From contig NZ_CP059493.1 in the NCBI RefSeq assembly GCF_014042015.1, positions 1,922,001 through 1,986,000 on the forward strand: DNA of 64,000 bases, written 5' to 3'. The translations under genes were made by a program, and so were the position numbers. The DNA is from Actinotalea sp. JY-7876 (GTDB taxonomy: Bacteria > Actinomycetota > Actinomycetes > Actinomycetales > Cellulomonadaceae). Positions 15,884 through 23,873 of the stretch are shown piece after piece (position 1 is the first letter of the stretch; each line of letters starts with the position of its first letter). The notes beneath the pieces were generated by a model. The model made no database searches. It saw nothing but the letters and a program-made list of their open reading frames with translations, and was not told where the DNA came from.

Positions 15884-16453
15884 GTGATCACCGCCGGCGC
15901 CGGAGTGCCACAGGAGTTCGTGCGCGCGTTGCACGCCCTGCGGGACGAGCGGCTGCGTCCCGAGGTCCGTCTCACCGAGATCCCGGCTCCCGCGCGCATC
16001 GCCCCGTACGCCGTCGCCCTCACGGCCGACGTCGCCGGCTCCGGCACCGGGCCCGACGACGACGCAGCGTCCGGCCGCTTCGTCCTCCTCCACGACCCGG
16101 CTGGCCAGGAGGCGTGGGACGGCACCTTCCGTGCGGTGACGCTCGTGCGGGCGACGCTCGACCCCGAGACCGGCTCGGACCCGCTGCTGTGCGAGGCGGC
16201 CTGGTCGTGGGTCACCGAGGCGCTCGCGGACGTGCCGCACCACGCCCTGGGCGGGACGGTCACCCGCGTGGCCTCCGAGACGTTCGGGACCCTCGCCGAG
16301 CGCGAGTCCGAGTCCGAGGTCGAGATCCGCGCCTCCTGGTCCCCCGAGGGCGAGGCGGGCGCGCACCTGGGCGCCTGGGCCACGCTCCTGTGCCAGGCGG
16401 CCGGTCTGCCGCCCCTGCCGGACGGCGTCTCCACGCTGGGCCGGCGCCGCTGA
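15884..16453 (+). CDS. DUF3000 family protein
   Basis: This 189-residue soluble protein of the actinobacterial DUF3000 family has no known biochemical role. The conserved core includes FVRALHALRDERLRPEV near the N-terminus, IPAPARIAPYAVALTADV, a FVLLHDPAGQEAWDGTFR segment and EAAWSWVTEALAD. There are no membrane segments or cofactor motifs. Three in-frame GTG codons could start it (15830, 15854, 15884); 15884 is preferred because of the TACTCT hexamer 7 bases upstream. It is divergent from gnd and followed by a LuxR-type regulator and RNase D, a neighbourhood seen in other actinobacteria (recalled, not searched). Confidence 0.82.
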   Translation: MITAGAGVPQEFVRALHALRDERLRPEVRLTEIPAPARIAPYAVALTADVAGSGTGPDDDAASGRFVLLHDPAGQEAWDGTFRAVTLVRATLDPETGSDPLLCEAAWSWVTEALADVPHHALGGTVTRVASETFGTLAERESESEVEIRASWSPEGEAGAHLGAWATLLCQAAGLPPLPDGVSTLGRRR

Positions 16454-16542
16454 AGGCGGTCGGGAATCGGGGCTCAAGCCCTCGGGACAACCTGCCGATA
16501 GCAGGAGCACAGATCGTCCCGCCTGGCAGTGTGGAGCTTCCC

Positions 16543-17088
16543 GTGACCGTCGAGCACGTCCGGACAACACCGGCGAACCGCGCCCCTGCCCGTCGACCGG
16601 TCACCGGGGCGGCACGGGCAGCGGGCCCCACGTACCCGCCCTCCCCGCGGGTCGCGCCGGGCACCGGGCCGCTGTGCCTCGTGGTGCCGGAGATCGCCGA
16701 CGGCGATGGTCACATGCTCGTGCGCTCCCTGCGTCGACGGGAGTCGACCCGCGCCGTGCTCCTCACCCGCAAGTCCGGACGGCGCGAGCTCGTCGTCCTG
16801 CTCGGGGGCGGCGTCCGCGGCGCGGTGACGGCCGAGAGCCCCGGGGCCGTGCGCATCGCGGCCAAGCCGCCCGTCGCGCCGCCCGCACCGGGCCCCGAGC
16901 TCACCGCGCGCGAGCTGGGGGTCCTCGGCCTCGTGGCGCAGGGCCGCTCGAACCGCCAGATCGGCGAGCACCTCGACCTGTCGGCGCTCACGGTCAAGAG
17001 CCACCTGGCGCGCATCTCGCGCAAGGTCGGCACGGGCGACCGCGCCGAGATGGTCGCGTACGCGATCCGCAACGAGCTCCTGGCCTGA
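16543..17088 (+). CDS. LuxR-type helix-turn-helix transcriptional regulator
   Basis: This protein of about 181 residues has a C-terminal GerE/LuxR DNA-binding domain (about 117-180). It reads ELTARELGVLGLVAQGRSNR, with the recognition helix in LSALTVKSHLARISRKVG. The N-terminal 115 residues are Pro/Ala/Arg-rich then form a small alpha/beta region (PLCLVVPEIADGDGH, RELVVLLGGG). They lack the phospho-acceptor Asp pattern of a receiver, so it is not a classic response regulator. The start at GTG 16543 is chosen for GGAG placed 7 bases upstream; GTG 16531 is the alternative. It lies 89 bases after DUF3000 and 48 bases before RNase D. Confidence 0.72.
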   Translation: MTVEHVRTTPANRAPARRPVTGAARAAGPTYPPSPRVAPGTGPLCLVVPEIADGDGHMLVRSLRRRESTRAVLLTRKSGRRELVVLLGGGVRGAVTAESPGAVRIAAKPPVAPPAPGPELTARELGVLGLVAQGRSNRQIGEHLDLSALTVKSHLARISRKVGTGDRAEMVAYAIRNELLA

Positions 17089-17123
17089 GCGCGCGCCTGG
17101 CGCGCCGGGCGGCGCCCAGCACG

Positions 17124-17129
17124 TAGGTT
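17124..17129 (+). promoter_or_regulatory. Candidate -10 hexamer (TAGGTT) of rnd
   Basis: TAGGTT is followed by 7 bases and ATG 17137, again the leaderless-type arrangement. Confidence 0.5.
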
Positions 17130-17136
17130 GGACGTC

Positions 17137-18408
17137 ATGCCGCACGTCCCCTCCGTCGAGTCTGCCGCCAGCGATCCGGAGGAGGCTCCGGACGTCCCGC
17201 ACGCCCCGGAGGTGACCCCGCTGCGGGAGCCGGCGGACGGCGTCCCGGACGTCGTGGAGACCCCGGGCGCGCTCGCCGAGGCCGCCGCCGCGCTCGCCGC
17301 GGGCACCGGCCCGGTGGCGGTCGACGCGGAGCGCGCGTCGGGCTACCGCTACGGGCAGCGGACCTACCTCGTGCAGCTGCGCCGGGACGGCGCCGGCACC
17401 GTCCTCATCGACCCGATCGCCCTGCCCGACCTGTCGAGCATCGGCCAGGCGCTGCAGGGCGTGGAGTGGGTCCTGCACGCGGCGTCGCAGGACCTGCCGG
17501 GCCTCGCGGAGCAGCAGCTGCGGCCCGACGCCGTCTTCGACACCGAGCTCGCGGCCCGCCTGCTGGGCATGCCGCGCGTCGGACTGGCGGCCGTGGTCGC
17601 CGACGTCCTGGGCCTGGGCCTGGCCAAGGAGCACTCCGCGGTCGACTGGTCGACCCGCCCGCTGCCGCGCGACTGGCTGCTGTACGCCGCGCTCGACGTC
17701 GAGGTGCTCACGGACCTGCGGCGCGAGCTGGGCGCGCGCCTGGAGGCTGCGGGCAAGGCCGAGTGGGCGCGCCAGGAGTTCGAGGCCGTCCGCACCGCGC
17801 CCCCCGCGCCGCCGCGGGTCGACCCGTGGCGCCGGACGTCGGGGCTCCAGACCGTGCGCGACCGACGCCGCCTGGCCGTCGTGCGGGCGCTCTGGGAGGC
17901 GCGCGAGGCCGACGCGCGCCGCCGGGACGTCTCACCGGGCCGCGTGCTGCCGGACGCCGCGATCGTCGCGGCCGCGACGGCGCTGCCGCGGTCCGTCGCC
18001 GACCTCGTGGCCCTGCGCCCGTTCTCGGGCAAGGGCACGCGCCGCCGTGCCGAGCAGTGGTTCGCCGCGATCGAGCAGGCGCTCGCCCTGCCGGAGTCCG
18101 AGCTGCCGCCGCTGCGCGGTCCGCGCACGGACGCTCCCCCGCCGCCCCGGTCGTGGCCGGACCGCGACCCCGCCGCCGCCGCCCGCCTGGCCGCAGCGCG
18201 GGGCGTCGTCACCGCGCTCGGCGAGGAGTACCAGGTGCCGGTCGAGAACCTGCTCCAGCCGGACCTGCTGCGGCGGCTGTGCTGGACCCCGCCCGCCGAG
18301 CTCGACGCGGACACGGTGGCGCGCTTCCTGCGCGACGGCGGGGCGCGGCCCTGGCAGGTCGAGCTGGTGACGCCGCCGCTCGTCGCGGCCTTTGTTACTC
18401 TCCGGTAA
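17137..18408 (+). CDS. rnd: Ribonuclease D
   Basis: RNase D is a 3'-5' exoribonuclease involved in tRNA 3' maturation and structured-RNA turnover. The 423 residues show an acidic N-terminal extension and the DEDD catalytic domain (about 40-215). Its motifs are PVAVDAERASGYRYGQR (DxE), LHAASQDLPGL and VFDTELAARLLG, then LLYAALDVEVLTDL with the last Asp; Y in YAALD marks the DEDDy group. Two HRDC-like helical regions follow. ATG 17137 is 7 bases after a TAGGTT hexamer. The last codons and the TAA stop fall within a palindrome (18394-18409) that probably controls the next gene. Confidence 0.92.
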   Translation: MPHVPSVESAASDPEEAPDVPHAPEVTPLREPADGVPDVVETPGALAEAAAALAAGTGPVAVDAERASGYRYGQRTYLVQLRRDGAGTVLIDPIALPDLSSIGQALQGVEWVLHAASQDLPGLAEQQLRPDAVFDTELAARLLGMPRVGLAAVVADVLGLGLAKEHSAVDWSTRPLPRDWLLYAALDVEVLTDLRRELGARLEAAGKAEWARQEFEAVRTAPPAPPRVDPWRRTSGLQTVRDRRRLAVVRALWEAREADARRRDVSPGRVLPDAAIVAAATALPRSVADLVALRPFSGKGTRRRAEQWFAAIEQALALPESELPPLRGPRTDAPPPPRSWPDRDPAAAARLAAARGVVTALGEEYQVPVENLLQPDLLRRLCWTPPAELDADTVARFLRDGGARPWQVELVTPPLVAAFVTLR

Positions 18409-18409
18409 C
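18394..18409. promoter_or_regulatory. Palindromic operator candidate before the fatty-acid oxidation genes
   Basis: GTTACTCTCCGGTAAC is an inverted repeat with 5-base arms (GTTAC/GTAAC) and a 6-base centre. It overlaps the rnd stop codon and lies directly upstream of a TACCCT hexamer (18410-18415) that could be the thiolase -10 box. Such a position suits a repressor. TTACT-N-GTAA palindromes are typical of TetR-family regulators of acyl-CoA metabolism, but the regulator is not in this window. Confidence 0.5.
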
Positions 18410-18457
18410 TACCCTGCTGGACCCGACCGGACGACGTCGTCCGAGCCTGGAGGCACG

Positions 18458-19678
18458 ATGCCCGCGCGTCCCCCACGCCCCGTCCGCGAGGTCGTCTTCG
18501 TCGACGGCGTCCGCACCCCCTTCGGGCGGGCCAAGCCCGACGGGCTCTACGCCCACACCCGCGCCGACGACCTCGCGGTCAAGGCCGTCCGCGAGCTGCT
18601 GCGGCGCAACCCCGGGCTGCCGCCCGAGCGCATCGACGAGGTCGCGATCGCCGCGACGACCCAGACGGGCGACCAGGGCCTGACCCTCGGCCGCACGGTG
18701 GCGATGCTCGCCGGCCTGCCGCGCGAGGTGCCCGGCTTCGCCGTCGAGCGCATGTGCGCCGGGGCCATGACGGCGGTCACCGCGACCGCCTCGGCGATCG
18801 GCGTCGGCGCGCAGGACGTCGTGCTCGCGGGCGGCGTGGAGCACATGGGCCACCACCCGATGGGCGGCGACGCGGACCCGAACCCCCGGTTCGTCGCCGA
18901 GCGCCTCGTCAGCGCCGACGCCCTGGTCATGGGCCGCACGGCCGAGAACCTGCACGACCACTACCCCGCCCTGACGCGCGAGCGTGCCGACGCCTACGGC
19001 GTCCGCAGCCAGGAGCGCTACGCCGCGGCGCTCGCCGCCGGGCGGATCACGCCCGACCTCGTGCCGATCGCCGTGCGCGACCCCGCGCGCGGCTGGGGCC
19101 TGGCGACCGCCGACGAGCCGCCGCGCCCCGGCACTACGCTCGAGACGGTCGCGAGCCTGCCGACGCCCTTCCGCGCGGGCGGACGCGTCACCGCCGCGAC
19201 GAGCGCACCGCTCACCGACGGCGCGACGATGTGCCTGCTCGCGGCCGAGGAGGTCGCCCACGAGCTCGGGCTCGGCGGCAGCATGCGGCTCGTCTCGTTC
19301 GCCTACGCGGGCGTCGACCCCGCGGTCATGGGCCTCGGCCCGGTCCCGTCCACGCAGCGCGCGCTCGACCGCGCGGGTCTGACGATGGACGACATCGGCC
19401 TCATCGAGATCAACGAGGCGTTCGCCGTGCAGGTGCTCTCCTTCCTCGACGCGTTCGGGATCGACGACGAGGACCCGCGCGTCAACCCGTGGGGCGGCGC
19501 CATCGCCGTCGGGCACCCGCTCGCGTCGTCGGGCGTGCGCCTCATGACGCAGCTCGCGCGCCAGCTCGCCGAGCGTCCGGACGTCCGGTACGGGATGACG
19601 ACGATGTGCGTCGGGCTGGGCCAGGGCGGCACCGTCATCTGGGAGAACACGGCCGCGACGTCGGAGGAGCAGGCATGA
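18458..19678 (+). CDS. fadA: Acetyl-CoA C-acyltransferase (3-ketoacyl-CoA thiolase)
   Basis: This thiolase cleaves 3-ketoacyl-CoA with CoA in the last step of beta-oxidation. The 406 residues have the nucleophilic C100 in ERMCAGAMTAV, INEAFAVQ, AIAVGHPLASSGVRL with the catalytic His, and CVGLGQGGTVIW with the second Cys. ATG 18458 is preceded by GGAGG four bases upstream, so unlike many neighbours it has a leader (about 36 bases from the TACCCT box). The stop overlaps the ATG of the next gene (ATGA), so the two subunits of a beta-oxidation complex are coupled. It is preceded by the palindrome at 18394. Confidence 0.93.
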   Translation: MPARPPRPVREVVFVDGVRTPFGRAKPDGLYAHTRADDLAVKAVRELLRRNPGLPPERIDEVAIAATTQTGDQGLTLGRTVAMLAGLPREVPGFAVERMCAGAMTAVTATASAIGVGAQDVVLAGGVEHMGHHPMGGDADPNPRFVAERLVSADALVMGRTAENLHDHYPALTRERADAYGVRSQERYAAALAAGRITPDLVPIAVRDPARGWGLATADEPPRPGTTLETVASLPTPFRAGGRVTAATSAPLTDGATMCLLAAEEVAHELGLGGSMRLVSFAYAGVDPAVMGLGPVPSTQRALDRAGLTMDDIGLIEINEAFAVQVLSFLDAFGIDDEDPRVNPWGGAIAVGHPLASSGVRLMTQLARQLAERPDVRYGMTTMCVGLGQGGTVIWENTAATSEEQA

Positions 19679-21801
19679 GCGAGACGACGACCACCACGCC
19701 CGCCGCGCCGCAGGAGCGTGTGACGCACGCGCTGGTGCGCGACGTCGCGCTGCCCGACGGCGGCCTCCTCGCGCTGGTCACCCTCGACAACGGCTTCGAC
19801 CACACCAAGCCCACCACGCTGGGCCCCGGTGGTCTGACCGAGCTGCGCGAGGCCCTGCTGGCCCAGCGGTCCCGGGCGCAGGCGGGCGAGATCCGCGCCG
19901 TCGCGGTCACCGGCAAGCCGTACTACCTCGCCGCCGGGGCGGACCTGCGCGGCGTCGCGGGGATCACCGACGACGCGCAGGCGCGCGCCATCGCCGAGCT
20001 GGGGCACGCCACCTACCGCCTGCTCGGCGAGATGGGCGTGCCCACGTTCGCCTTCGTCAACGGCGCGGCGCTCGGCGGCGGACTCGAGGTCGCGCTCGCG
20101 TGCACCTACCGCACCGTGGCGGCCGACGTGGCGGCGCTCGCGCTGCCCGAGGCGTTCCTCGGTCTCGTGCCCGGGTGGGGCGGCTGCTGGGAGGTGCCGC
20201 GGCTCCTGGGGATCCGCGGTGCCGTGGACCTGGTGCTGACGCGTCCGCTCGCGAACAACCGCATGACCAAGGCGGCCGAGGCGCTCGAGACGGGGCTCGT
20301 CGACGTCGTGCTGCACCCCGCCGACTTCCTCGAGGAGTCGGTGCGGTGGGCGGCCGACGTGCTCGCCGGGCGCGTGGTGGTCGAGCGGCGGCCGCTCGAC
20401 GGCCAGGCGGAGTGGGACGCCGTCGTCGGCGCCGCGCGGGCGCAGCTCGACCGCCGGCTGCACGGCGCCAAGGCCGCGCCCTACCGCGCGCTGGACCTGC
20501 TCGCGGCCGCCCGCACGGCGGACCGCGACACCGCGTACGCGGCCGAGGACGCGGCACTCACCGAGCTGATCATGAGCGACCAGCTGCGGGCGGGGCTCTA
20601 CGCGTTCGACCTCACGACCCGCAAGGCCCGGCGCCCGGCGGGGGCGCCGGCGGCCGAGCTCGCGCGCCCGGTGCGCAGCGTCGGCATCGTCGGCGCCGGG
20701 CTCATGGCCGGGCAGCTCGCGGTGCTCGTCGCCCGGCGCCTGCGCGTGCCGGTGCACATGCGGGAGATCGACGACGAGCGGGTGGCCGCCGGCCTGGCCC
20801 ACGTCCGGCGCCAGGTCGAGCAGCTCGTGCGCAAGGGGCGCATCGACGAGGCGGAGGCCAACCGGATCCTGGCGTCGGTGCAGGTCAGCACCGACCTGGG
20901 AACCCTCGCGGGCGCCGACCTCGTGGTCGAGGCGGTCACGGAGGTGCTCTCCCTCAAGCAGCGCGTGTTCGCCGAGCTCGAGGACGTCATCGCCCCCGAC
21001 GCGGTGCTCGCCACCAACACCTCGGCGCTGTCCGTCACGCAGATGGGCGCGCACCTGCGCCACCCGGAGCGCGTCGTCGGCCTGCACTTCTTCAACCCGG
21101 TCGCGCAGATGCCGCTGGTCGAGGTGGTGCGCACGCAGGCGTCGTCGGACGCCGCGGTCGCGACGGCCTTCGCCGTCGCCCAGCAGCTCGGCAAGACGGC
21201 GGTCGGCGTGGCCGACCGGCCGGGCTTCGTCGTCAACCGCCTCCTGCTGCGGATGCTCGCCGAGGTGGCCGGTGCGGTCGAGCGCGGCACGCCCGTGACG
21301 GTCGCCGACTCGGCGCTGCGCCCGCTGGGGCTGCCCATGGGCCCGTTCGCGCTGATCCAGCTCGTCGGGCTCCCGGTGGCGCTGCACGTGCTGCGCTCGC
21401 TGCACGAGGACCTGGGCGAGCGCTACCCGCTCTCCCCCGGGCTCGAGCGGCTCGCCGCCGAGGGGCGTCGCGTCGTGCCCGAGCCGGACGGGTCCGGCGC
21501 CGAGGCCGACGTGGACCCCGCGATCCAGGACGCCTTCGGCGAGCCCGGCGGCGCGGGTGCGCTGGACGAGCAGGGCGTGCTCGACGCCGTGCTCGCCGGC
21601 CTCGCCCAGGAGATCGGGCTCATGCTCGAGGAGGGCGTGGTCGACGGACCCGAGCAGATCGACCTGTGCATGGTGCTCGGCGCCGGCTGGCCGCTGCACC
21701 TGGGCGGCATCTGCCCGTACCTGGACCGCAGCGGGTGGTCCGAGCGCGTGCTGGGCCGACGCCTCCTGGCGCCCGGGACCGCTGACGTCGCCCGGGCCTG
21801 A
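19675..21801 (+). CDS. fadB: Enoyl-CoA hydratase / 3-hydroxyacyl-CoA dehydrogenase fusion (FadB/FadJ alpha subunit)
   Basis: This 708-residue multifunctional beta-oxidation protein combines two enzymes. The N-terminal crotonase domain (about 20-210) shows YYLAAGADL for the oxyanion region and FVNGAALGGGLEVALA and PEAFLGLVPGWGG for the catalytic acidic residues. The middle NAD-binding domain (about 340-520) has GIVGAGLMAGQLAVLVARR and ATNTSALSVTQM, then VGLHFFNPVAQMPLVEVV with the catalytic His. C-terminal dehydrogenase domains follow. The N-terminal Rossmann loop GAGLMAGQ is complete. It overlaps fadA by 4 bases and would act with it as a complex. The acyl chain-length preference is unknown. 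Confidence 0.92.
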   Translation: MSETTTTTPAAPQERVTHALVRDVALPDGGLLALVTLDNGFDHTKPTTLGPGGLTELREALLAQRSRAQAGEIRAVAVTGKPYYLAAGADLRGVAGITDDAQARAIAELGHATYRLLGEMGVPTFAFVNGAALGGGLEVALACTYRTVAADVAALALPEAFLGLVPGWGGCWEVPRLLGIRGAVDLVLTRPLANNRMTKAAEALETGLVDVVLHPADFLEESVRWAADVLAGRVVVERRPLDGQAEWDAVVGAARAQLDRRLHGAKAAPYRALDLLAAARTADRDTAYAAEDAALTELIMSDQLRAGLYAFDLTTRKARRPAGAPAAELARPVRSVGIVGAGLMAGQLAVLVARRLRVPVHMREIDDERVAAGLAHVRRQVEQLVRKGRIDEAEANRILASVQVSTDLGTLAGADLVVEAVTEVLSLKQRVFAELEDVIAPDAVLATNTSALSVTQMGAHLRHPERVVGLHFFNPVAQMPLVEVVRTQASSDAAVATAFAVAQQLGKTAVGVADRPGFVVNRLLLRMLAEVAGAVERGTPVTVADSALRPLGLPMGPFALIQLVGLPVALHVLRSLHEDLGERYPLSPGLERLAAEGRRVVPEPDGSGAEADVDPAIQDAFGEPGGAGALDEQGVLDAVLAGLAQEIGLMLEEGVVDGPEQIDLCMVLGAGWPLHLGGICPYLDRSGWSERVLGRRLLAPGTADVARA

Positions 21802-21836
21802 GGCGCCGCGCGGCCGGACCCGCACGACGGGGGTTC

Positions 21837-21881
21837 GGCCGTGCGGAGGTCGGGCCGTGCGGTCAGGCCGTGCGGAGGTCG
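21837..21881. repeat. Three-copy short tandem repeat between convergent fadB and pflA
   Basis: GGCCGTGCGGAGGTCG occurs at 21837-21852 and 21866-21881, with a shorter copy GGCCGTGCGGTCA between them. The repeat fills most of the 100-base convergent gap. Just before it, a weak hairpin (GGCCG at 21812 with CGGCC at 21836) could terminate fadB. It is most likely slippage-derived, with no evident function. Confidence 0.55.
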
Positions 21882-21900
21882 GGCCGCGCCCCGGCGGACC

Positions 21901-22797
21901 TCAGAAGGTCGTCAGGCCGCGGGCGCGGAACTGGCCGCGCACGCGCTCGACGAGGGCGGCGTCGGGCGCCGGCACCCCGTCCAGCTCGTAGCGCAGGCCG
22001 AGCTGATCCCACTTGTCCCGCCCCATCTGGTGGAACGGGAGCACCTCGACGCGGGACACGCTCGACAGGCTCGCGACGTACTCGGCGACCGCCTCCACGT
22101 TCGCCTCGTCGTCGGTCACGCCGGGGACGAGCACGAAGCGGATCCAGATCTCGGTGCCCCGGGCGGCGAGCCGCCGGCCGAAGTCCAGCGTGGGCTGCAG
22201 GTCGCGGCCCGTCACGCGCTTGTAGGTCTCGGGGTCCCCCGACTTCACGTCGAGCAGGACGAGGTCGATGTCGTCGAGCATGGCGTCGGTGCAGTGGGCC
22301 CCGAGGTAGCCGGACGTGTCGATCGCCGTGTGCAGGCCCATCTCCTTGGCGCCCCGCAGCATCCGCGCCACGAACGCCGGCTGCATGAGCGGCTCGCCGC
22401 CCGAGAGCGTCAGGCCGCCGCCGGTGACCTTGAGCACCGGCACGTAGCGCCGCACGCGGGCCAGCAGCTCGTCGGCCGTGACGGGCTCGCCGCGCCGCAT
22501 CTCCATCGTGTCGGGGTTGTGGCAGTAGAGGCAGCGCAGGGGGCACCCGGACAGGAACGCCGTCATCCGCGTCCCCGGGCCGTCCACGGCGGTGACGAGC
22601 TCCCAGGAGTGCAGCGAGCCGATCTCTCCGGCGCGCATCTGCGCGAACCGGGCCGAGCGGTCCAGGTCGGCCAGCTCCAGGCCCGCCGTGCCGGCCGTCG
22701 CGCGCTCGTGCGAGCCGGCCACGACGGGCTCGGTGAGCTCGATCACGGGTGCGCCCTCGACGGTTGCTGTGCTCATGCCTCCATCATGGTCGATCAC
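21901..22797 (-). CDS. pflA: Pyruvate formate-lyase activating enzyme
   Basis: This radical-SAM enzyme installs the glycyl radical on PflB under anoxia. The 4Fe-4S/SAM motif C-x3-C-x2-C is in SGCPLRCLYCHNPD, followed by GGGLTLSGGEPLMQP for SAM binding and DLVLLDVKSGDPETYKRVTG. The protein is somewhat longer than the E. coli enzyme (about 246 residues) owing to an N-terminal extension of about 50. GTG 22797 (298 residues) is preferred because GACTAT lies 6 bases upstream. ATG 22776 is possible, but its GGAGG is only one base away. It lies apart from pflB, with an alpha/beta hydrolase between them on the same strand. The shared upstream motif at 22808 links it to pflB. Confidence 0.93.
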   Translation of the reverse strand: MIDHDGGMSTATVEGAPVIELTEPVVAGSHERATAGTAGLELADLDRSARFAQMRAGEIGSLHSWELVTAVDGPGTRMTAFLSGCPLRCLYCHNPDTMEMRRGEPVTADELLARVRRYVPVLKVTGGGLTLSGGEPLMQPAFVARMLRGAKEMGLHTAIDTSGYLGAHCTDAMLDDIDLVLLDVKSGDPETYKRVTGRDLQPTLDFGRRLAARGTEIWIRFVLVPGVTDDEANVEAVAEYVASLSSVSRVEVLPFHQMGRDKWDQLGLRYELDGVPAPDAALVERVRGQFRARGLTTF

Positions 22798-22803
22798 GGC
22801 CCC

Positions 22804-22818
22804 ATAGTCATGGGACGA
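22804..22818 (-). promoter_or_regulatory. pflA promoter with shared pfl motif (TCGTCCCATGA) and GACTAT -10
   Basis: On the minus strand TCGTCCCATGA (22818-22808) runs into GACTAT (22809-22804), which ends 6 bases before GTG 22797. The same 11 bases occur upstream of pflB at 26209-26219. Here CCCAT also faces ATGGG as an inverted repeat with 4 bases between. Confidence 0.5.
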
Positions 22819-22844
22819 ATGTCCTCGCGCTCCCCACGGCCGCC

Positions 22845-23726
22845 TCAGACGCCGGCGTCCAGGACCTCGCGCAGCCGCGCGGCGAACGCCTCGGGCTGAC
22901 CCGGCATGCCGAACTCGTCACCGAGGAAGCCGCCGTGGTTGCTCGGGAAGACCGCGAGCTCACGGCCGAGCGAGGCGGCGAGCGCCTGCGAGGTGCGCCA
23001 CGTCATCGTGTCGGCGCTCTCGATCCCCGCGGCCACGACGAGCCGCACCGGCGCCGCCGCGAGCGCCGCGACGTCCGGCCGGTAGGCCACCACCGGGTCG
23101 GACGCGCCCGACAGCAGGGGGTCGACGCGCGTCCCGTCGTCCTCGCCCGGCATCCCGAACGCGGCCGGGTCGGGGAGCTCGGCGAGGACCGCGGGGGTGA
23201 GCTCGCCGGGCCAGGACGTCATGGCAACGAACGCGGCCATGCCCCAGCCCCAGCCCCGCGCGTCGTAGGTGTCCCGGACGCGCCGCCAGAGGTCGGCGGC
23301 GTGGTCCGCGTCCGGCAAGACGGCGATCAGGGGCGGCTCGTGGGCGACGACCTGCCGGACGTCCTGCGGGTGGGCGGTGATGAGTGCGAGTGACGTGGTC
23401 GCGCCGCCGCTGGAGCCGAACAGGTCGACGGGCCCCGCGCCGAGCGCGGCGACCAGCCGGTGCAGGTCGTCGGCCTGCTGCTCCGGACGCTGCTCGACGC
23501 TGCCGTCGCTGCGCACGCTGCGGCCCAGTCCCCTGGGGTCGTACGTGATGACGGTCCGGTCCGGGAAGTACGACGCCAGCGTCCCGAAGCCGCTCGCGTC
23601 CATCGGCTGGCCGACGAGCAGCAGCGGCGGGACGCCGTCGGCGGTCGGGAGCGGGCCCCGCACGTCGTACGTCAGGGTCGCGCCCGGCACCTCGAGGGTG
23701 TGGGTGCTCGTCGTCGTGGAGGTCAT
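22845..23726 (-). CDS. Alpha/beta hydrolase
   Basis: This 293-residue hydrolase has the alpha/beta fold. PPLLLVGQPMDASGF gives the oxyanion strand and loop, ITYDPRGLGRS is the conserved DxRG turn, and DLFGSSGGATTSLALI is the nucleophile elbow (GxSxG). NHGGFLGDE near the C-terminus carries the catalytic His. No signal peptide is present. ATG 23726 has AGGAGT 8 bases upstream. The substrate is unknown. It sits between pflB and pflA, 147 bases after the pflB stop and behind a strong terminator, so it probably has its own promoter. A role in fermentation is not implied. Confidence 0.85.
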   Translation of the reverse strand: MTSTTTSTHTLEVPGATLTYDVRGPLPTADGVPPLLLVGQPMDASGFGTLASYFPDRTVITYDPRGLGRSVRSDGSVEQRPEQQADDLHRLVAALGAGPVDLFGSSGGATTSLALITAHPQDVRQVVAHEPPLIAVLPDADHAADLWRRVRDTYDARGWGWGMAAFVAMTSWPGELTPAVLAELPDPAAFGMPGEDDGTRVDPLLSGASDPVVAYRPDVAALAAAPVRLVVAAGIESADTMTWRTSQALAASLGRELAVFPSNHGGFLGDEFGMPGQPEAFAARLREVLDAGV

Positions 23727-23820
23727 CGCGGGACTCCTGTCGCTCGGCGCCGGACGCTCGTGCGCCCGCCGAGTGTGCCGACTCCCCGCGTCGCGCGAAC
23801 TCATCGCGGCGTGACGCGCC

Positions 23821-23854
23821 GACGGGGCGCGGCGCCGTAGCGCCACGCCCCGTC
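23821..23854 (-). terminator. Strong terminator hairpin downstream of pflB
   Basis: GACGGGGCG pairs perfectly with CGCCCCGTC, and inside it GGCGC pairs with GCGCC around a CGTA loop, with one C/A mismatch between the stems (14 pairs in all). It begins 20 bases after the pflB stop. No T-run follows, as usual in this GC range. Confidence 0.7.
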
Positions 23855-23873
23855 GGGGTCGGTCAGCCGTGCG

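Noticed and set aside
16491..16505. CCTGC-CGATA-GCAGG inverted repeat before the LuxR-type gene as an autoregulatory operator
   Set aside because: The arms are only 5 bases and GC-rich, which is expected by chance here, and no promoter element aligns with it.
22776..22797. ATG 22776 as the pflA start
   Set aside because: Its GGAGG is one base from the ATG, too close to work, while GTG 22797 has a GACTAT box at the 6-base spacing seen elsewhere. The ATG is kept as an alternative.
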